Shown one piece after another: positions 12,129 through 24,202 of a DNA stretch of 64,000 bases. The stretch's first letter is position 1; each line of letters begins with the position of its first letter. The translations under genes and the position numbers were made by a program. This DNA is from Flammula alnicola (taxonomy: Eukaryota > Basidiomycota > Agaricomycetes > Agaricales > Strophariaceae), in NCBI GenBank assembly GCA_015499995.1, contig JADNRV010000270.1:1-64000 (forward strand), read 5' to 3'. Below the pieces are notes generated by a model. The model made no database searches. It saw only the letters and a list, made by a program, of their open reading frames with translations, and had not been told where the DNA came from.

Positions 12129-14110
12129 TTAAAACGTGTCCTCGGCATAGAAGGAAGCTGCTGCCTCGGCGCGGAATGCCCAATCAAAGTCGTCGACATG
12201 ATTGGCGCTGGAATCACCAGCGACGCGGCTTTTGGGTCGCGGTTCAGTCTGGTCTGCGGGTCCATCCTCGCGCTGCGCACAGAGCTCGGCTGGGGTTGCG
12301 GGGTCCATGGCGTCGACCAAGAAACCAGCAGCTCTGGTTGGAATGGGAAGGCGAGGGAGGAGGAGAGACTGACATGGGAAGATGCCCTCGAGGGACCATC
12401 GGCGGGATTGGATTTGCTGCGGACATAAGCTGTATGGATGGTGCGACTGCCCCTCGAGCCTCGAGTTCGTCATGAATGCACTTGAACACTTCGTTGACTT
12501 GCCCATTCCGGCTCCTGCCATTCCACCAGCCCTCGACAACCCATGTTGTCTCCGTAAACTCGTACATGTTGTCCAGCAGGAGCGATGCGGAGAATGGCTC
12601 TGACGAGGAGCTCAAAACCGACGGCTTCAGCCCAAGAGATGTCCCGGATACCTCCAGAGTCTTCCATCCTGGGAGGAGCCTCCACGCACGCCAACGTTTG
12701 CCGATGACGATGGCAATGCCGACTTCGGAGCTTGCATCTGAGTAGGCGTCATAGTCGACAATGTTGACCAAGGAAGGAATGGGCCGCTCGACGGTGGGCT
12801 GTTGGAGACGACTGCCCACCATAAGAGATCGGCGGCAATGGATCGGTCGGCGTGTCGAGCAACCATGGGCTTATCCACATAGAGGCCCAGCATTGCCTCG
12901 AAACCCACCAAACGCGCCCGGCCAGATGGTAGCACCAGCGTCGCATGGAGGAGACGCCCATAGAGCCGCTGCACATCTTCCAGAGTGTGCGTTGCCCGTG
13001 CCTGCCATTCCGAAATCCCTCCCAGATACTTTTCACGCTTAGCCGCACCCAGCCCAACCAAGCGCCGGTCCATGTCCCAGACCAGCCCAACATAAGTGAC
13101 AGTAGAGCCAAAGGGAGTGTCTTTCGAAGCCTGCCAAGGAATGCCCAACTCCGCAGATACACAATCGATGTCGGCAAAGCTGTATGCAAACACCACATCC
13201 TCCGCGCTACGCACTGAACATCCAGACAAATCTTGCAGCGGGTAAGCGAATCCTCCACGGCTTCAAAACCCATGCCATCGCGGCCAGTACCCTCGCCGTA
13301 CCAAGTCCGGCCCCCCGAAGAAGTTGAGCCCTGACGGGCCACAATGGCCCGCCAGGCCTCGCGTGACCTGTTATATGGCACCAGATACTGGGTGGGAATG
13401 CGGAAGAAAATGTTGTCATCCACCCATTTGAGGAGAGGCCCGATCCCGCGGGCACGAAAAATGTCCGCCGCGGCATCACCCAGACACCCATATATGCCAC
13501 CAGAGGGGCGCGCACCGAAAGCCGCGCAGAGATCCACATAGAACCTGTTGAGGCCAACTTGAACCACTGAAGCCGCCCATTGGGAGTAATGAAGAGGAAT
13601 GGTGCGGTAAGCTTCGGATACATCCCGCACTGCGGCCTGCGAGCCAGGAGGCAGAGACGCAATGACGGCGCAGGTGACCTGGAAGGTGCCCCACGTGCAT
13701 GGAAAATCACTCGCCAGCGTCGCAGAATTGATAGATGGACTGGGAAATGCGGAAGAGGGTGCCGGTGGGTAGGAGAAATTCTGGATAATCCGAAACTTGT
13801 CTGGCCTGCCTGCTTTTGGGATAATGGAGAATGGGGATGTCTGGAAGGGGCCAATGGAGTTCTCGAGTTCAGCGCACGTGAATGGGCCAACATAGCGCCC
13901 CTTGGCCACCTCGCTCTGCACAATAGCATCAAAAGGTGCACGGAATTCATCGATGGAAGGTCGGTTGGGAGGAATTTGAGTGCGATGGATCCTGGGGAAA
14001 GAAGCATGAAACCCTTCGCGGAGACCCCGCACGACAGATGGGTACTTGTCAATGAGACCAGCACCCACCAGAGCGTGCTGCCACGCACGCCATAAGTACG
14101 GCGTAACTGG
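12129..14110 (-). pseudogene. Reverse transcriptase-RNase H of the retrotransposon, frame-disrupted
   Basis: The reverse transcriptase begins near 14100 (TPYLWRAWQHALV) with fingers and palm (FSIIPKAGRPDKFRIIQN, VRDVSEAYRTIPL) and the catalytic WVDDN box near 13420. Near 13230 the reading passes to another frame (FAYSFADIDCVSAELGIPW, YVGLVWDMDRRLVGLG, the connection region). The RNase H follows in two further frames: DYDAYSDASSEVGIA, then RDISWAEAVGFELL, VYGDNMG, and VVEGWWNGRSRN. At least three frame changes break the gene between 13.25 and 12.3 kb. All recognisable blocks are present in the right order, so damage is by small indels and not by deletion of domains. Confidence 0.87.
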
Positions 14111-14111
14111 C

Positions 14112-15643
14112 TCAGACTTTCTCTGCTCGAGGACACGAGCTGGCCCCGTGAGAGGCGGAGTCGCAACCCGAGCACCTGTGTCGAGATTCGTGGCGTGCCA
14201 CCCTGCATCCGCGATCCCTCTGCCAGTCGACGCAGAGGGGCTGACCACTGGACTTGCTGACGAGGTCGCCGCGGGAGTTGCGCCGACAAAGTGTGTCGTG
14301 GGCCTTGTCCCATGTCCGCATTTCGTTGCACTCCGTAAAGCGATGTTGCTGGCGCCCCAAGCAGACGGCACAAACTCTGGCACCATTGGAGCCTGCGCCG
14401 CGGAAAAAATCCTGCTGCCGCCCGAGCGACTACGGGGACGCCGATCGCCGACGTGGCACACGATGAGCACGCGGAGAAGGGGAGCGGCGGTCACGCTGTC
14501 TGTCAAAGCACGGCCACGCTGGCCTGCAGACGCCGTTTCGCGCAGGCTCTGCAGGGGGGTACCAAAAACAAACGCGCAACGCAGGGCGAAAATAAAATGC
14601 CATATGCAGGGCAAATGCCACACAGCACGCAGTGGAACGCAACAGATCACGCAACGCAGTGCAACAAGCACAGTAAACGCACGCCAAAGGAAGAAGAGAA
14701 CAACAAAAAAAACCACCATTAGCACGCCTTCTAATACAGCCAAAGTAACTGAGCCACATACCCGTTCACGTCTCTCGTCAAACCATTGGACATCGATCCG
14801 ACGCCACGCGTTCTGCAAAACATCCTCGTTGATGACCTCGAGCGAGTATACAGGATTGCCAAGGGTCGCCGCTGCTGCCGCCGTGTGCCACAACTGACGT
14901 TGCTCATCCTGATAGAGCATGAGAGCACGTTGATCGCGTTTTTCGAGAGAAGTCCAGTAGTCGTGGCGTTGAACATTGGACCAAAACCGTGGAACATGCT
15001 GACCCGCTCCCTCGGCCACCCGGCAGTGATCATCGCCTGCAGCATCCGTGGGGTGGCTGTGGAGAACTCCTCAAAGGTGAGGTCGCTGTCAGGAACGACG
15101 CTGCGCGCCGTCTTCGAGGCGAGGATGGGAGTCCAAACCAAAGACCCCTCCGTGTCAGTCGTGAGATGGCCAGAGCTGCTGTCCTCGGAGGCCGCGCTGC
15201 GATCCACGGCCTTCAAACCTGCCCGCGTGAAGTGGTAAAGTGGGACGTAATCCCCCTTTCTGAGCTTTGCAATCACCGCCACTGATGGGATGATGGGCAG
15301 GGTCCTCGGCACTGGTTTGTCTGAATGAGGCAAATACTTTGCCGCATTCTTGCGCTGGTCTTCCTTCTCTAATGCCTCCTGCTCCTGTGCCTGTGCCGCC
15401 GACGCTGCCGCTGCGGCCTCCTGCCTCTCACGTCAGCATCAGCGGCAGCTGTCTCCTCGACGGCAATCTCCTGATCCCAGCGTGTCTTGTCATTATTGTT
15501 GGTATCGGCCCACGCAGCCTTCAAGAAATCGACTGCAGCCGCTCGGTCATCCCGACCTGTGTGAGAGTAGCCCGCCGGGGGGCATAATCCTCGGAGGTGA
15601 AGTCGGGGCAAACAGCGAGATGGGGATTATTCTGAGCAGGCAT
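14112..15643 (-). pseudogene. Gag-like protein of the retrotransposon, frame-disrupted
   Basis: Structural nucleoprotein of the element. ATG at 15643 (MPAQNNPHLAVCPDF) lies just downstream of repeat A1. The frame then changes near 15560 (DDRAAAVDFLKAAW), near 15430 (Gln/Ala-rich QEQEALEKEDQRKN, then AAKYLPHSDKPVPRT) and near 14975 (VQRHDYWTSLEKRDQRAL). The C-terminus is a Cys/His zinc knuckle (HRCSGCDSASHGASSCPRAEK) in a fourth stretch ending at 14112, preceded by CVDWQRDRGC. The assignment rests on position, the zinc knuckle and resemblance to gag of fungal DIRS-type elements. A 756-residue open frame over 12749-15019 mixes pieces of gag and RT and is not a real protein. Confidence 0.75.
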
Positions 15644-15667
15644 GTTGAAAAATGTGCCGAAAAGACC

Positions 15668-15839
15668 TGAAAACTTGAGCTTTCTTGGTGTGTGGGTTGT
15701 CTGAGCGGGCGACAAAGAGAGCGAGGAAATTTGCCGTCGAAGTGAAGAACTTAGAATGGCAAATTTCACTTTCTCTTTTCGTCACATAGACATTATTCCT
15801 TTGTCACGCTCGTGACTCACTCTGACTTGGAATGGCAAT
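15668..15839 (-). repeat. Split direct repeat A, 5' terminal copy (A1)
   Basis: 172 bp identical to 10440-10611. It forms the 5' end of the element in sense orientation and lies only 25 bp upstream of the gag ATG, so it may also carry the promoter. Confidence 0.92.
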
Positions 15840-15896
15840 ATATGTAGATCTTTTTAATCGGAGCTTGATTCAGAATTCGCACAGCCACCCCTCCTA

Positions 15897-16508
15897 TTAC
15901 GACTGGTCCACTTCAGATTTCGGTGTTATGGCTGCCCTCTCTCTGCCTTCAGTGCCCCTGGGTGGGACGTAGTCCTCCTCCCTGCGGTTCATTACCAACA
16001 CTTCAACACGTTGTCCTGGACGGACGTTCAAGACGGAAGGTGGCGCATGCCTAAAACAATGTCATTTCTGTTGGCAATGAGAGGATTGAGAAGACAGTAA
16101 TCTCCTTACCCAGCGTTTATTTCGGCCAGGATTCGCGCTTGGGCTGGATCGTCATATCGCCTCAATTCGCCATCCCCAAAATGGAATCCATCTCGCCAGA
16201 AGGTTAGGTGCCGTATGGCGATTTCTTCTGTGGAATGATAATAATAATTTCAGTTATTAAATAAGGGGATTTTGAAGATTGCGTACTTTCTTCGTCTTTT
16301 TCCGAATGCCAGCCTGCGGGTTTCTCTACGTCTGGGCCAGCTCTGCGAAGATCAAAATTGCATTAAAAACTAGATCATATAGCGCCTTGTCTCACTGAGT
16401 AGCAGCACGCCTCAAGAGATCTCCGACCATATTGCCCGCAGGAGTTGCACGTTCAGGATTATCAAGAGTGCGATCAACGTCCGTTGGTTTATTTCCACTG
16501 TCAGACAT
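15897..16508 (-). CDS. SEP-domain-only paralogue of the p47/Shp1 gene
   Basis: A shortened copy of the intact UBX/SEP gene at 24203-25731, in the opposite orientation. The ATG at 16508 opens [20 protein letters not shown], close to the parent start. The copy lacks the glycine-rich and acidic linker exons of the parent, keeps [13 protein letters not shown], and contains the full SEP core ([38 protein letters not shown]). It stops at EVDQS, exactly where the parent UBX domain begins. The frame stays open over about 145 residues and all three introns keep GT..AG ends, so it may still be a gene. The SEP domain binds p97/Cdc48 regions or trimerises p47; without UBX it would lack the main Cdc48 contact. 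The retrotransposon end lies 50-60 bp beyond the stop. Expression unknown. Confidence 0.75.
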
Positions 16509-16977
16509 TGAGTGTTTGGTATGCTAGATGTAGCTGAGATGAGAGGAGATGAGTCGCCCAAATATACTTGGCCGGTCTGAGGAAACCTGACCTATCCACA
16601 TTATTTCCCACGTACTGCACCCCGCCAGCCCAAGTACTGCTCTATATCCCATTTTCAAGTGAGAAATAATTTCCCAGAATAACCTTTAACTGACCAATCC
16701 ATCTGTTTCTTTCGGCGGTAACATGTTATAACAATTGACAAGGTCCCGATTCAAAATTTTCAACTTCAAGTTGTTGTATATATTGGCCTGTTTCCTAGGA
16801 AATCGAATCCAACTAATTGTGGAGAGAATCTGTCAAGAAAGGTGAGCACGATATCTGAATCCGATTATATTCTCGTGATTGCGAAAACGATACAGCAAAA
16901 ATGATAACATAATCACATTCTTCCACAACACTCCCCTCCCTCAAACTCCAAGACAACACACGTCAGATCGCACGAAT
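16509..16977. other. Intergenic region between SEP paralogue and hydrophobin remnant
   Basis: About 470 bp. The equivalent gap between the hydrophobin pseudogene and Shp1 on the other side of the mirror is 416 bp. Little similarity remains by eye. No gene seen. Confidence 0.5.
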
Positions 16978-17020
16978 CTAAGCTCCAGCGGCGATCGGAG
17001 TGCAGTTAATGACCGCATGC
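16978..17020 (-). pseudogene. Hydrophobin last-exon remnant A'
   Basis: On the minus strand this reads INCTPIAAGA followed by TAG, the typical end of the class I hydrophobins in this window (INCTPITVGA). The upstream exons are gone. Its position next to the inverted SEP paralogue mirrors the hydrophobin pseudogene next to Shp1 at 23361-23786. Confidence 0.75.
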
Positions 17021-17391
17021 TTAACACTGAGCGATTTGAATATAATTCGTACCAAGCGCGCTACGCTAAATAAAGATATTTCGTCGTTGGCCTCGATCAA
17101 CCTAAAAATAGATTTTTCAGCGTTAAGCAGGGATTCTGGTTTTCTGTGTATCATCCGCATTCCAGGTTCCCAAACATCTCAAGTTTTTGGAAGTAAATCC
17201 ACATACATTATTTTTGCTCTACTATATAGTTTTCTCTTCAATATTTCTACCCCACAGATGAGCCGAACACGATCAGAGATGCATGAAGGGAAGTAGGCGC
17301 TCGTCAGCATCATCTTACTGCGATTATTTACAGCTGGAATTTATACTTTCAAAGGACAACCTAGTACATACCGCCTGTGCGTTAGCCTTAT

Positions 17392-17422
17392 ATGGGTAAA
17401 ACGCGGTGTTGTGACCCTTCAA
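17392..17422 (+). promoter_or_regulatory. 31-bp block shared by two hydrophobin promoters, copy 1
   Basis: The 31 bases starting ATGGGTAAAACGCGGTG are identical to 53784-53814. This copy ends 197 bp before the former start codon of a hydrophobin pseudogene; the other ends 223 bp before an intact hydrophobin. Surrounding sequence is much less alike. Either a conserved promoter element or a leftover of gene duplication. Confidence 0.6.
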
Positions 17423-17618
17423 CTTGACGACATCATGGACATTTGCCGCCACATTAACGGTTAATTCGGTTGGGTGGCGTTCCGATTCGTATTCTCTCCC
17501 CAAAATGTGTCTCCACTATGAATGTCTATATCCTCAGGATTTTCGATCAATTTCAAGTTCCACGACTCCACAGGACCATAAGCGTACAAGCCCTCGTTCA
17601 CTCCTCATCACAGCAAAG

Positions 17619-18075
17619 ACGTTCTCCAAGCTCGCCACTGTCTTCGTCGTCGCCCTCGGCACTCTCTCCGTTTCGGCCGGTGCCATAGATAACAGAACAG
17701 TAGCCTCATCCAATGCTGTGGATCTCTTCGCGACCCCACCACATACGACGCTACCGACATCGCCTCGCTCGTCGGTGCCGCCGTCTCTGCTGTCACTGCC
17801 AGTGGCCAGGTCGGACTCCAGTGCAACCCCGTTACTGGAATTGGTGCTCACGTTGGTTCCAACTGGTGTGTATTTATTTCTCTTCTTTGCTATGCTTAGC
17901 ACAATGCTGATTATTCTGTTTGCACCTCTGCTCCGGTTTGCTGTGAGAACAACTTCTCTAGCAAGAACATTTCGATTGTTTATTTCTTGGCTCTTCTTGA
18001 TCTCTCGCCGACTAGATTTCCGTTGTAGACAAACTTGTCGGTATCAACTGCACCCCAATAACCGTTGGCGCTTAA
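17619..18075 (+). pseudogene. Class I hydrophobin pseudogene B (start codon lost)
   Basis: The body is clearly a hydrophobin: FSKLATVFVVALGTLSVSA (signal peptide), then in another frame QCCGSL, IASLVGAAVSAVT, LQCNPVTGIG, a GTGTGT donor, PVCCENNF, and the last exon DKLVGINCTPITVGA ending in TAA at 18073-18075. The expected ATG is ACG at 17619-17621. The segment that should hold the first cysteine (17680-17710) is altered and shifts the frame. Two independent lesions, one of them a substitution, make loss of function likely. An in-frame ATG at 17424 would bury the signal peptide and is not a credible start. Closest in the window to the intact gene at 54038, with which it shares a 5' leader (CTCCTCATCACA) and the 31-bp upstream block. 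Confidence 0.85.
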
Positions 18076-19228
18076 GTGCTGGGCATACCGCTTGCCTTGA
18101 TTACATAGATTCCTTATATATGTATGTTCAGGAAAACGATACCATAATTGAATCCCCGGAGCTCCTCTGACTCTGTGACATGCCAAATGGCACGGCTCAG
18201 AAGACCGCCCAAACTGTATGACTCTAGAATGATTGACGAAAGAGTTCAGTTTTCTCTTTCAATGATTTACTTCACGTGTAATATTTAAGAAACTTTCTGG
18301 GCGCCTATTATTTGAGCTGGTTACGTACTATGTACTAAGGCCCTTTTTGGGCGGCCCGACCCCATCGATGATCGTACATGTCGCATCTCATGAAGCTTTC
18401 CTGCTAAAATTCTGCACTGGACACAATCTTCACAAATCACATTCATGGCACTCGACATTTCTCAGCTTATGGGCGTGACATTACATCGGCGGCTGGAGTA
18501 TTTTTATTCATATCGCGAGTCTCTCCGAGTCGGTCCAGCGATGTCCTCTGTTCAAGTTGCCGAATATGAGCTCCATCTCCTTTCATTCCGAAGGTAAGGC
18601 CAGGCAGGTCCTCTTGATCGATAATTGCAACATTCTCCACTCTGGGCAGGCCTAGGTCAGCATTGGGTCAGCTTAATTCACGCAATACTCATACAGCAGT
18701 GCAATACTAAAGCCCCAGCTTATCAGGCCAACTCTCAGGGAAATCGCCTGGCCTCGTGTTAGAATAGCTTATAAAGCCGTATGTATTGCTAACTACATGC
18801 TAGTAAGTAGCTAACGGAGTCGCCATCGGACAAGGGAGTTACAGGTGCCGACAAGCAATAACACGTGATCAGACGAAAATCAGGGCAAGAGAATCAGATA
18901 AGGTCGCCATTGCAGTGGCGCAAGACTTCACGACGATGATATACCTTTTATTCTCATAACTGTCCCTTACCGGAACGATTTGATGATGGGAGATGTCCAA
19001 ACCCAAGCTTCTGGCCGCATTTAGAACACACTTACTGTCATCTGGCCATACTCTTACACGCCAAAAATGCCTTTGGCAGCAATCCAGCGGATTGCGTGAT
19101 CGACTCTTTCATTATGTCTCTCAAGCACGCAATTCCCATCTATTCACTCTCAGAGTCATATCATATAAAGTTGAAGAAAATACTCACAGCCCTCCGCAAT
19201 ACACAGGAAACAAACAGCCTCCTCTATC
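18076..19228. other. Intergenic region with one exon-like stretch
   Basis: About 1.15 kb. An ATG at 18445 opens 50 codons (MALDISQLMGVTLHRRLEYF onward) ending in a good donor, AAG|GTAAGG, at 18594. No continuing exon or homologue was recognised, so it is noted but not called as a gene. The rest includes the MET17 upstream region. Confidence 0.3.
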
Positions 19229-21278
<2,050 letters not shown>

Positions 21279-21664
21279 ACTTTTGTTTGGTGACCGTTTA
21301 TGAACTAGGGCAAGAATGGGACGACAATCGCATAGTTAAATAAATTTGTAAATGTAAAGATATACCCACTCATGTCTGTGTGTGCTGTGCGATTTTCAAT
21401 CGTGTAAAGATGTTATTTTTGGGAGTGGCACTGTGGCGCGAGACCTGGACGGACCCTGCCAATCAAATCAAATGACGCGTTGTCTAAACGAGGTCAACAA
21501 GGTCAACTGGGCCTCCCCTTCCACCTTTCCTTTACGCCTCCAACTTCAAGCTTCAGCTTCACCCTTCACGTCCCTAGAACTCGTCGGTGCTTTCCGTTTA
21601 CGACTTAGACCTATCTCCAAGGAACGTACCCAAAGTCCAGACAGAACGCAAACTACCCCGAGCA
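21279..21664. other. Intergenic region MET17 / RAB18
   Basis: 386 bp, the RAB18 promoter side, CT-rich near 21510-21580, which is common just upstream of fungal transcription starts. No gene seen. Confidence 0.5.
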
Positions 21665-22639
21665 ATGGCTCCAACCCCAACTCCTGCAACACAGCCCATC
21701 AACGTGAAGCTCCTGCTAATCGGCAATTCGTCAGTGGGCAAGTCGAGTCTGCTGCTGCGCTTCTCCGACGAACAATGGCTGCCAGAAGATGAGAGCAGTG
21801 CCACGATTGGGGTGGACTTTCGAGTGCGTTGGGCGTTCCCTTTATGTTCTTTCGTCCTTCCACCCTCGGCGGAAGTTCCATGCAATGGAAGGGATTCTTT
21901 GGGTTTACTGTGATGCTCATTGCTTTGTTTCTTCCTGCATTTCAGGTACATAAGATGGATATCAAGGGGAAGAAGGTTAAGTTGAGTATATGGGTGCGTC
22001 TTGCTCGTGTATCGCCAGACGGCGTTCATAACTAACTTGAAGTCAGGACACTGCTGGCCAGGAACGCTTCCGGACCATCACATCTTCATATTACCGAGGC
22101 GCACAAGGCATCATTCTAGGTATAGTTTATCATACTGCCCAACCGTGTAATGATACGTTATTAATTGTCTGAAAATAGTTTACGATGTCGCCAATCGCGA
22201 GTCCTTCGAGGCTCTACCTCGGTGGTACAGCGAGCTCGAAACTTACGTCTCAAGCTCAGTGGTGAAGATTCTCGTCGGAAACAAAGTAGACAAGGTGCCC
22301 TTTCCTCCCTGTGCAATCGTACTCCCAATTACATCACTAACTCTGGTCTTTCAAATTTTGCTTTGACAGGAATTTTCCAGACAAGTTCCGACAGCAGAGG
22401 CCGAGAAATTTGCGAAGAGGATGTCATCTCTCTTCATCGAAACCTCAGCAAAGACCTCTGTAGGAGTGAAGGAGGCTTTCCAAGAGGTCGTAGAGAAGAT
22501 CCTTGATACACCGGAACTTTGGGAACAAGCGGGTGGGAGGGGGCAAGGGACGGGCAGTGGCGGTGGAGGTATGCCCGGCGGTGTTCAGGTCGTTGGGCTC
22601 CACGATGAGCACAAGCAGGGAGATGGCTGTGCATGTTGA
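21665..22639 (+). CDS. RAB18: Rab18-type small GTPase
   Basis: Membrane-traffic GTPase of the Rab18 subfamily, linked in other organisms to ER and lipid-droplet contacts. Five exons: 21665-21823, 21946-21993, 22047-22119, 22179-22294 and 22370-22639. G1 GNSSVGKSS, switch I ATIGVDF, G3 [27 protein letters not shown]4 NKVD and G5 ETSAKT are all present, so nucleotide binding should be intact. The region LLLRF plus ELETY and LWEQ resembles Rab18 more than Rab1 or Rab8. The tail is glycine-rich ([12 protein letters not shown]) and ends in CAC, a digeranylgeranylation signal. All exon phases agree and no frame breaks occur. Confidence 0.93.
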
Positions 22640-23171
22640 TTTTTTTCTTCTAGATCTCCTACTTTCACTCCTCCGCCTTCCTTCTTTATGCCTGCAGCTG
22701 GCTGAAGGGCGAGCTATCCACCTTGTTAATGGGAAAGCTTAGAGCCAGATATGTTGTTTATTCTCCCATTTTATCCGTTGACGACCAACAACTCCTCCCT
22801 GTTTCGCGACCTTTCTTGGCCATCCTGACGACTTTATGATCTCTCTCGCTTTCCATGACTCGGAATCCTTAATATAGCTCCTAGTTAGTATCCAGCCTCC
22901 GTCTTTCTTCACTAGGACGTAGCGTCGTAGCATTGGCTATCATAATACGAACGATCCGGTGAAAGACCCAGCCAGAGTCATGCACATATTGGCGATGCAT
23001 AGTTGTAACTGGATACGAAGTTACAGATAAGCTTTTCTTAGGCTCAACAATCAATTGGTCATACCATAACCTCAATTTGATCTCAAAATTTGGAAGGATT
23101 CATTTATGGTATCACTAGCATCGACACAGTATAAGGAATCTATTAATCAAGATAGGCAATATATCCAACGC
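22640..23171. other. Intergenic region RAB18 / hydrophobin remnant
   Basis: About 530 bp holding the RAB18 3' end. Open frames on the minus strand show no family features. No gene seen. Confidence 0.4.
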
Positions 23172-23220
23172 TTAAGCGCCAACGATGATCGGAGTGCAGT
23201 TGATGCCATCAAGTTGGTCA
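23172..23220 (-). pseudogene. Hydrophobin last-exon remnant B'
   Basis: On the minus strand this reads DQLDGINCTPIIVGA followed by TAA, preceded by an AG acceptor-like dinucleotide. Only the last exon of a class I hydrophobin survives. It ends 140 bp from the start of the plus-strand pseudogene at 23361, so the intervening exons were deleted. It mirrors pseudogene B at 17619-18075. Confidence 0.8.
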
Positions 23221-23259
23221 ATACGCGCCCAGGCTGCCAAAAATGAGAGGACAACTGCA

Positions 23260-23265
23260 TATAAA
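23260..23265 (+). promoter_or_regulatory. TATA box of hydrophobin pseudogene A
   Basis: TATAAA 95 bp upstream of the ATG at 23361, the same spacing as at the intact hydrophobin at 54038 (95 bp). Confidence 0.5.
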
Positions 23266-23360
23266 TTATGGGGACATGTAGCCTCTTGTCTTCAGTTCAA
23301 AAAACGCCTGAGACTATCACCGAGACTTCACTCTCTACCAAAACCGTCCACCCATCTAAG

Positions 23361-23786
23361 ATGTTCTCCAAGCTCGCCGCTGTCTTCGTCGTCGCCTTTG
23401 GCGCTCTCTCTGTTTCCGCCCTGGATTACAGCTGCAACAGAGGCCCAGTACAATGCTGCGGCTCTTTTCGGAGCCCACCCACATGGCATCGCTCGTTGGT
23501 GTCGCAGTCTCTGCTGTCACTGGCCAGGTCGGACTCCAATGCAACCCCATCACTGGCATTGGCGCCGGTACGGGCACTAACTGATACGTTATTGAGTGTG
23601 CACCTTTGTTGAGCACACTTCTAATACAAATCCTGTAGTTTCTCTGCTCTGATTTGCTGCGAACACAACTTTGAGAGTGCAGGCTTTGCTTGAAAAGTTT
23701 TATGGGTGCTTTGGAGTCTGACTGACCTCCATCTTATAGACCAGCTTGTTGGCACCAACTGCAGTCCTATCGCCGTTGGTGCTTAG
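23361..23786 (+). pseudogene. Class I hydrophobin pseudogene A (internal deletion, splice donor lost)
   Basis: Starts normally with MFSKLAAVFVVAFGALSVSA and LDYSCNRGPVQCCGS, giving cysteines 1-3. A short deletion then removes the TYDVT region and shifts the frame; the shifted frame resumes as ASLVGVAVSAVTGQVGLQ with the fourth cysteine. At the end of exon 1 the donor expected as AACTG|GTATG reads AACTG|ATACG, so GT has become AT and the exon runs into a stop. The middle exon (ALICCEHNF) and last exon (DQLVGTNCSPIAVGA, TAG 23784-23786) are still recognisable. Loss of function is likely. The intact Shp1 gene follows 416 bp downstream. Confidence 0.85.
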
Positions 23787-24202
23787 ATTCATCTGACAAA
23801 ATATTTATTATCAATTTTATTTTGGCGTTTGAGAGAATGTAGTATTGATGTAGTACTTATGGTGGACGACTGCGAGTCTGTGGTTTCGATTCTCGTTGAC
23901 GAAGTAATCACCTCTAGACATAGTCCTTTACCTTTTTAGACCGATATTAAACATGATGGGTTGAATTGCTATATGGCACTTATATTTTCAAGCTAATAAA
24001 ACAGATAAGTAGTTGATAAGGAGCAACGAGTTGTTGACGAGTTGAAATCTGTTGAAATCCTCTCCCCTGATTGAGGCGTTATCTAATCTCTGCGTCGTCA
24101 CATGACGTCTTGATCTTTCAGGACAGTGACGCGTCTCTCAAGCATCAACTCACATCAGCTCATATCCTCTCATCTTACCTGCATCTACACTACACACCTT
24201 CG
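23787..24202. other. Intergenic region hydrophobin pseudogene / Shp1
   Basis: 416 bp, AT-rich. The last 70 bases before the ATG (CATCAGCTCATATCCTCTCA and following) resemble the leader of the inverted SEP paralogue near 16560-16510, which supports common descent of the two loci. Confidence 0.6.

Larger units (their letters stand above)
10023..15839 (-). mobile_element. Ngaro/DIRS-like tyrosine-recombinase retrotransposon with split direct repeats
   Basis: Read on the minus strand the order is A1 (15839-15668), gag, reverse transcriptase, RNase H, tyrosine recombinase, B1 (10880-10610), A2 (10611-10440), 146 bp of unique sequence, B2 (10293-10023). This A1-ORFs-B1-A2-B2 pattern is the hallmark of Ngaro-type elements, which integrate through a circular intermediate by tyrosine recombinase and leave no target duplication. 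Both ends contain TATGTAG, at 10026-10032 and 15841-15847, a candidate recombination core. The A copies match over 172 bp and the B copies over 271 bp without visible difference, suggesting recent insertion. All three genes except the recombinase need frame corrections, so this copy looks inactive or is affected by consensus errors. No methyltransferase or hydrolase ORF was seen. Confidence 0.9.

Noticed and set aside
12749..15019. Single 756-residue open frame across the retrotransposon
   Set aside because: It stitches gag C-terminal sequence, a frame-shifted hydrophobic stretch and RT together. The zinc knuckle and RNase H lie in other frames, so it is not one protein.
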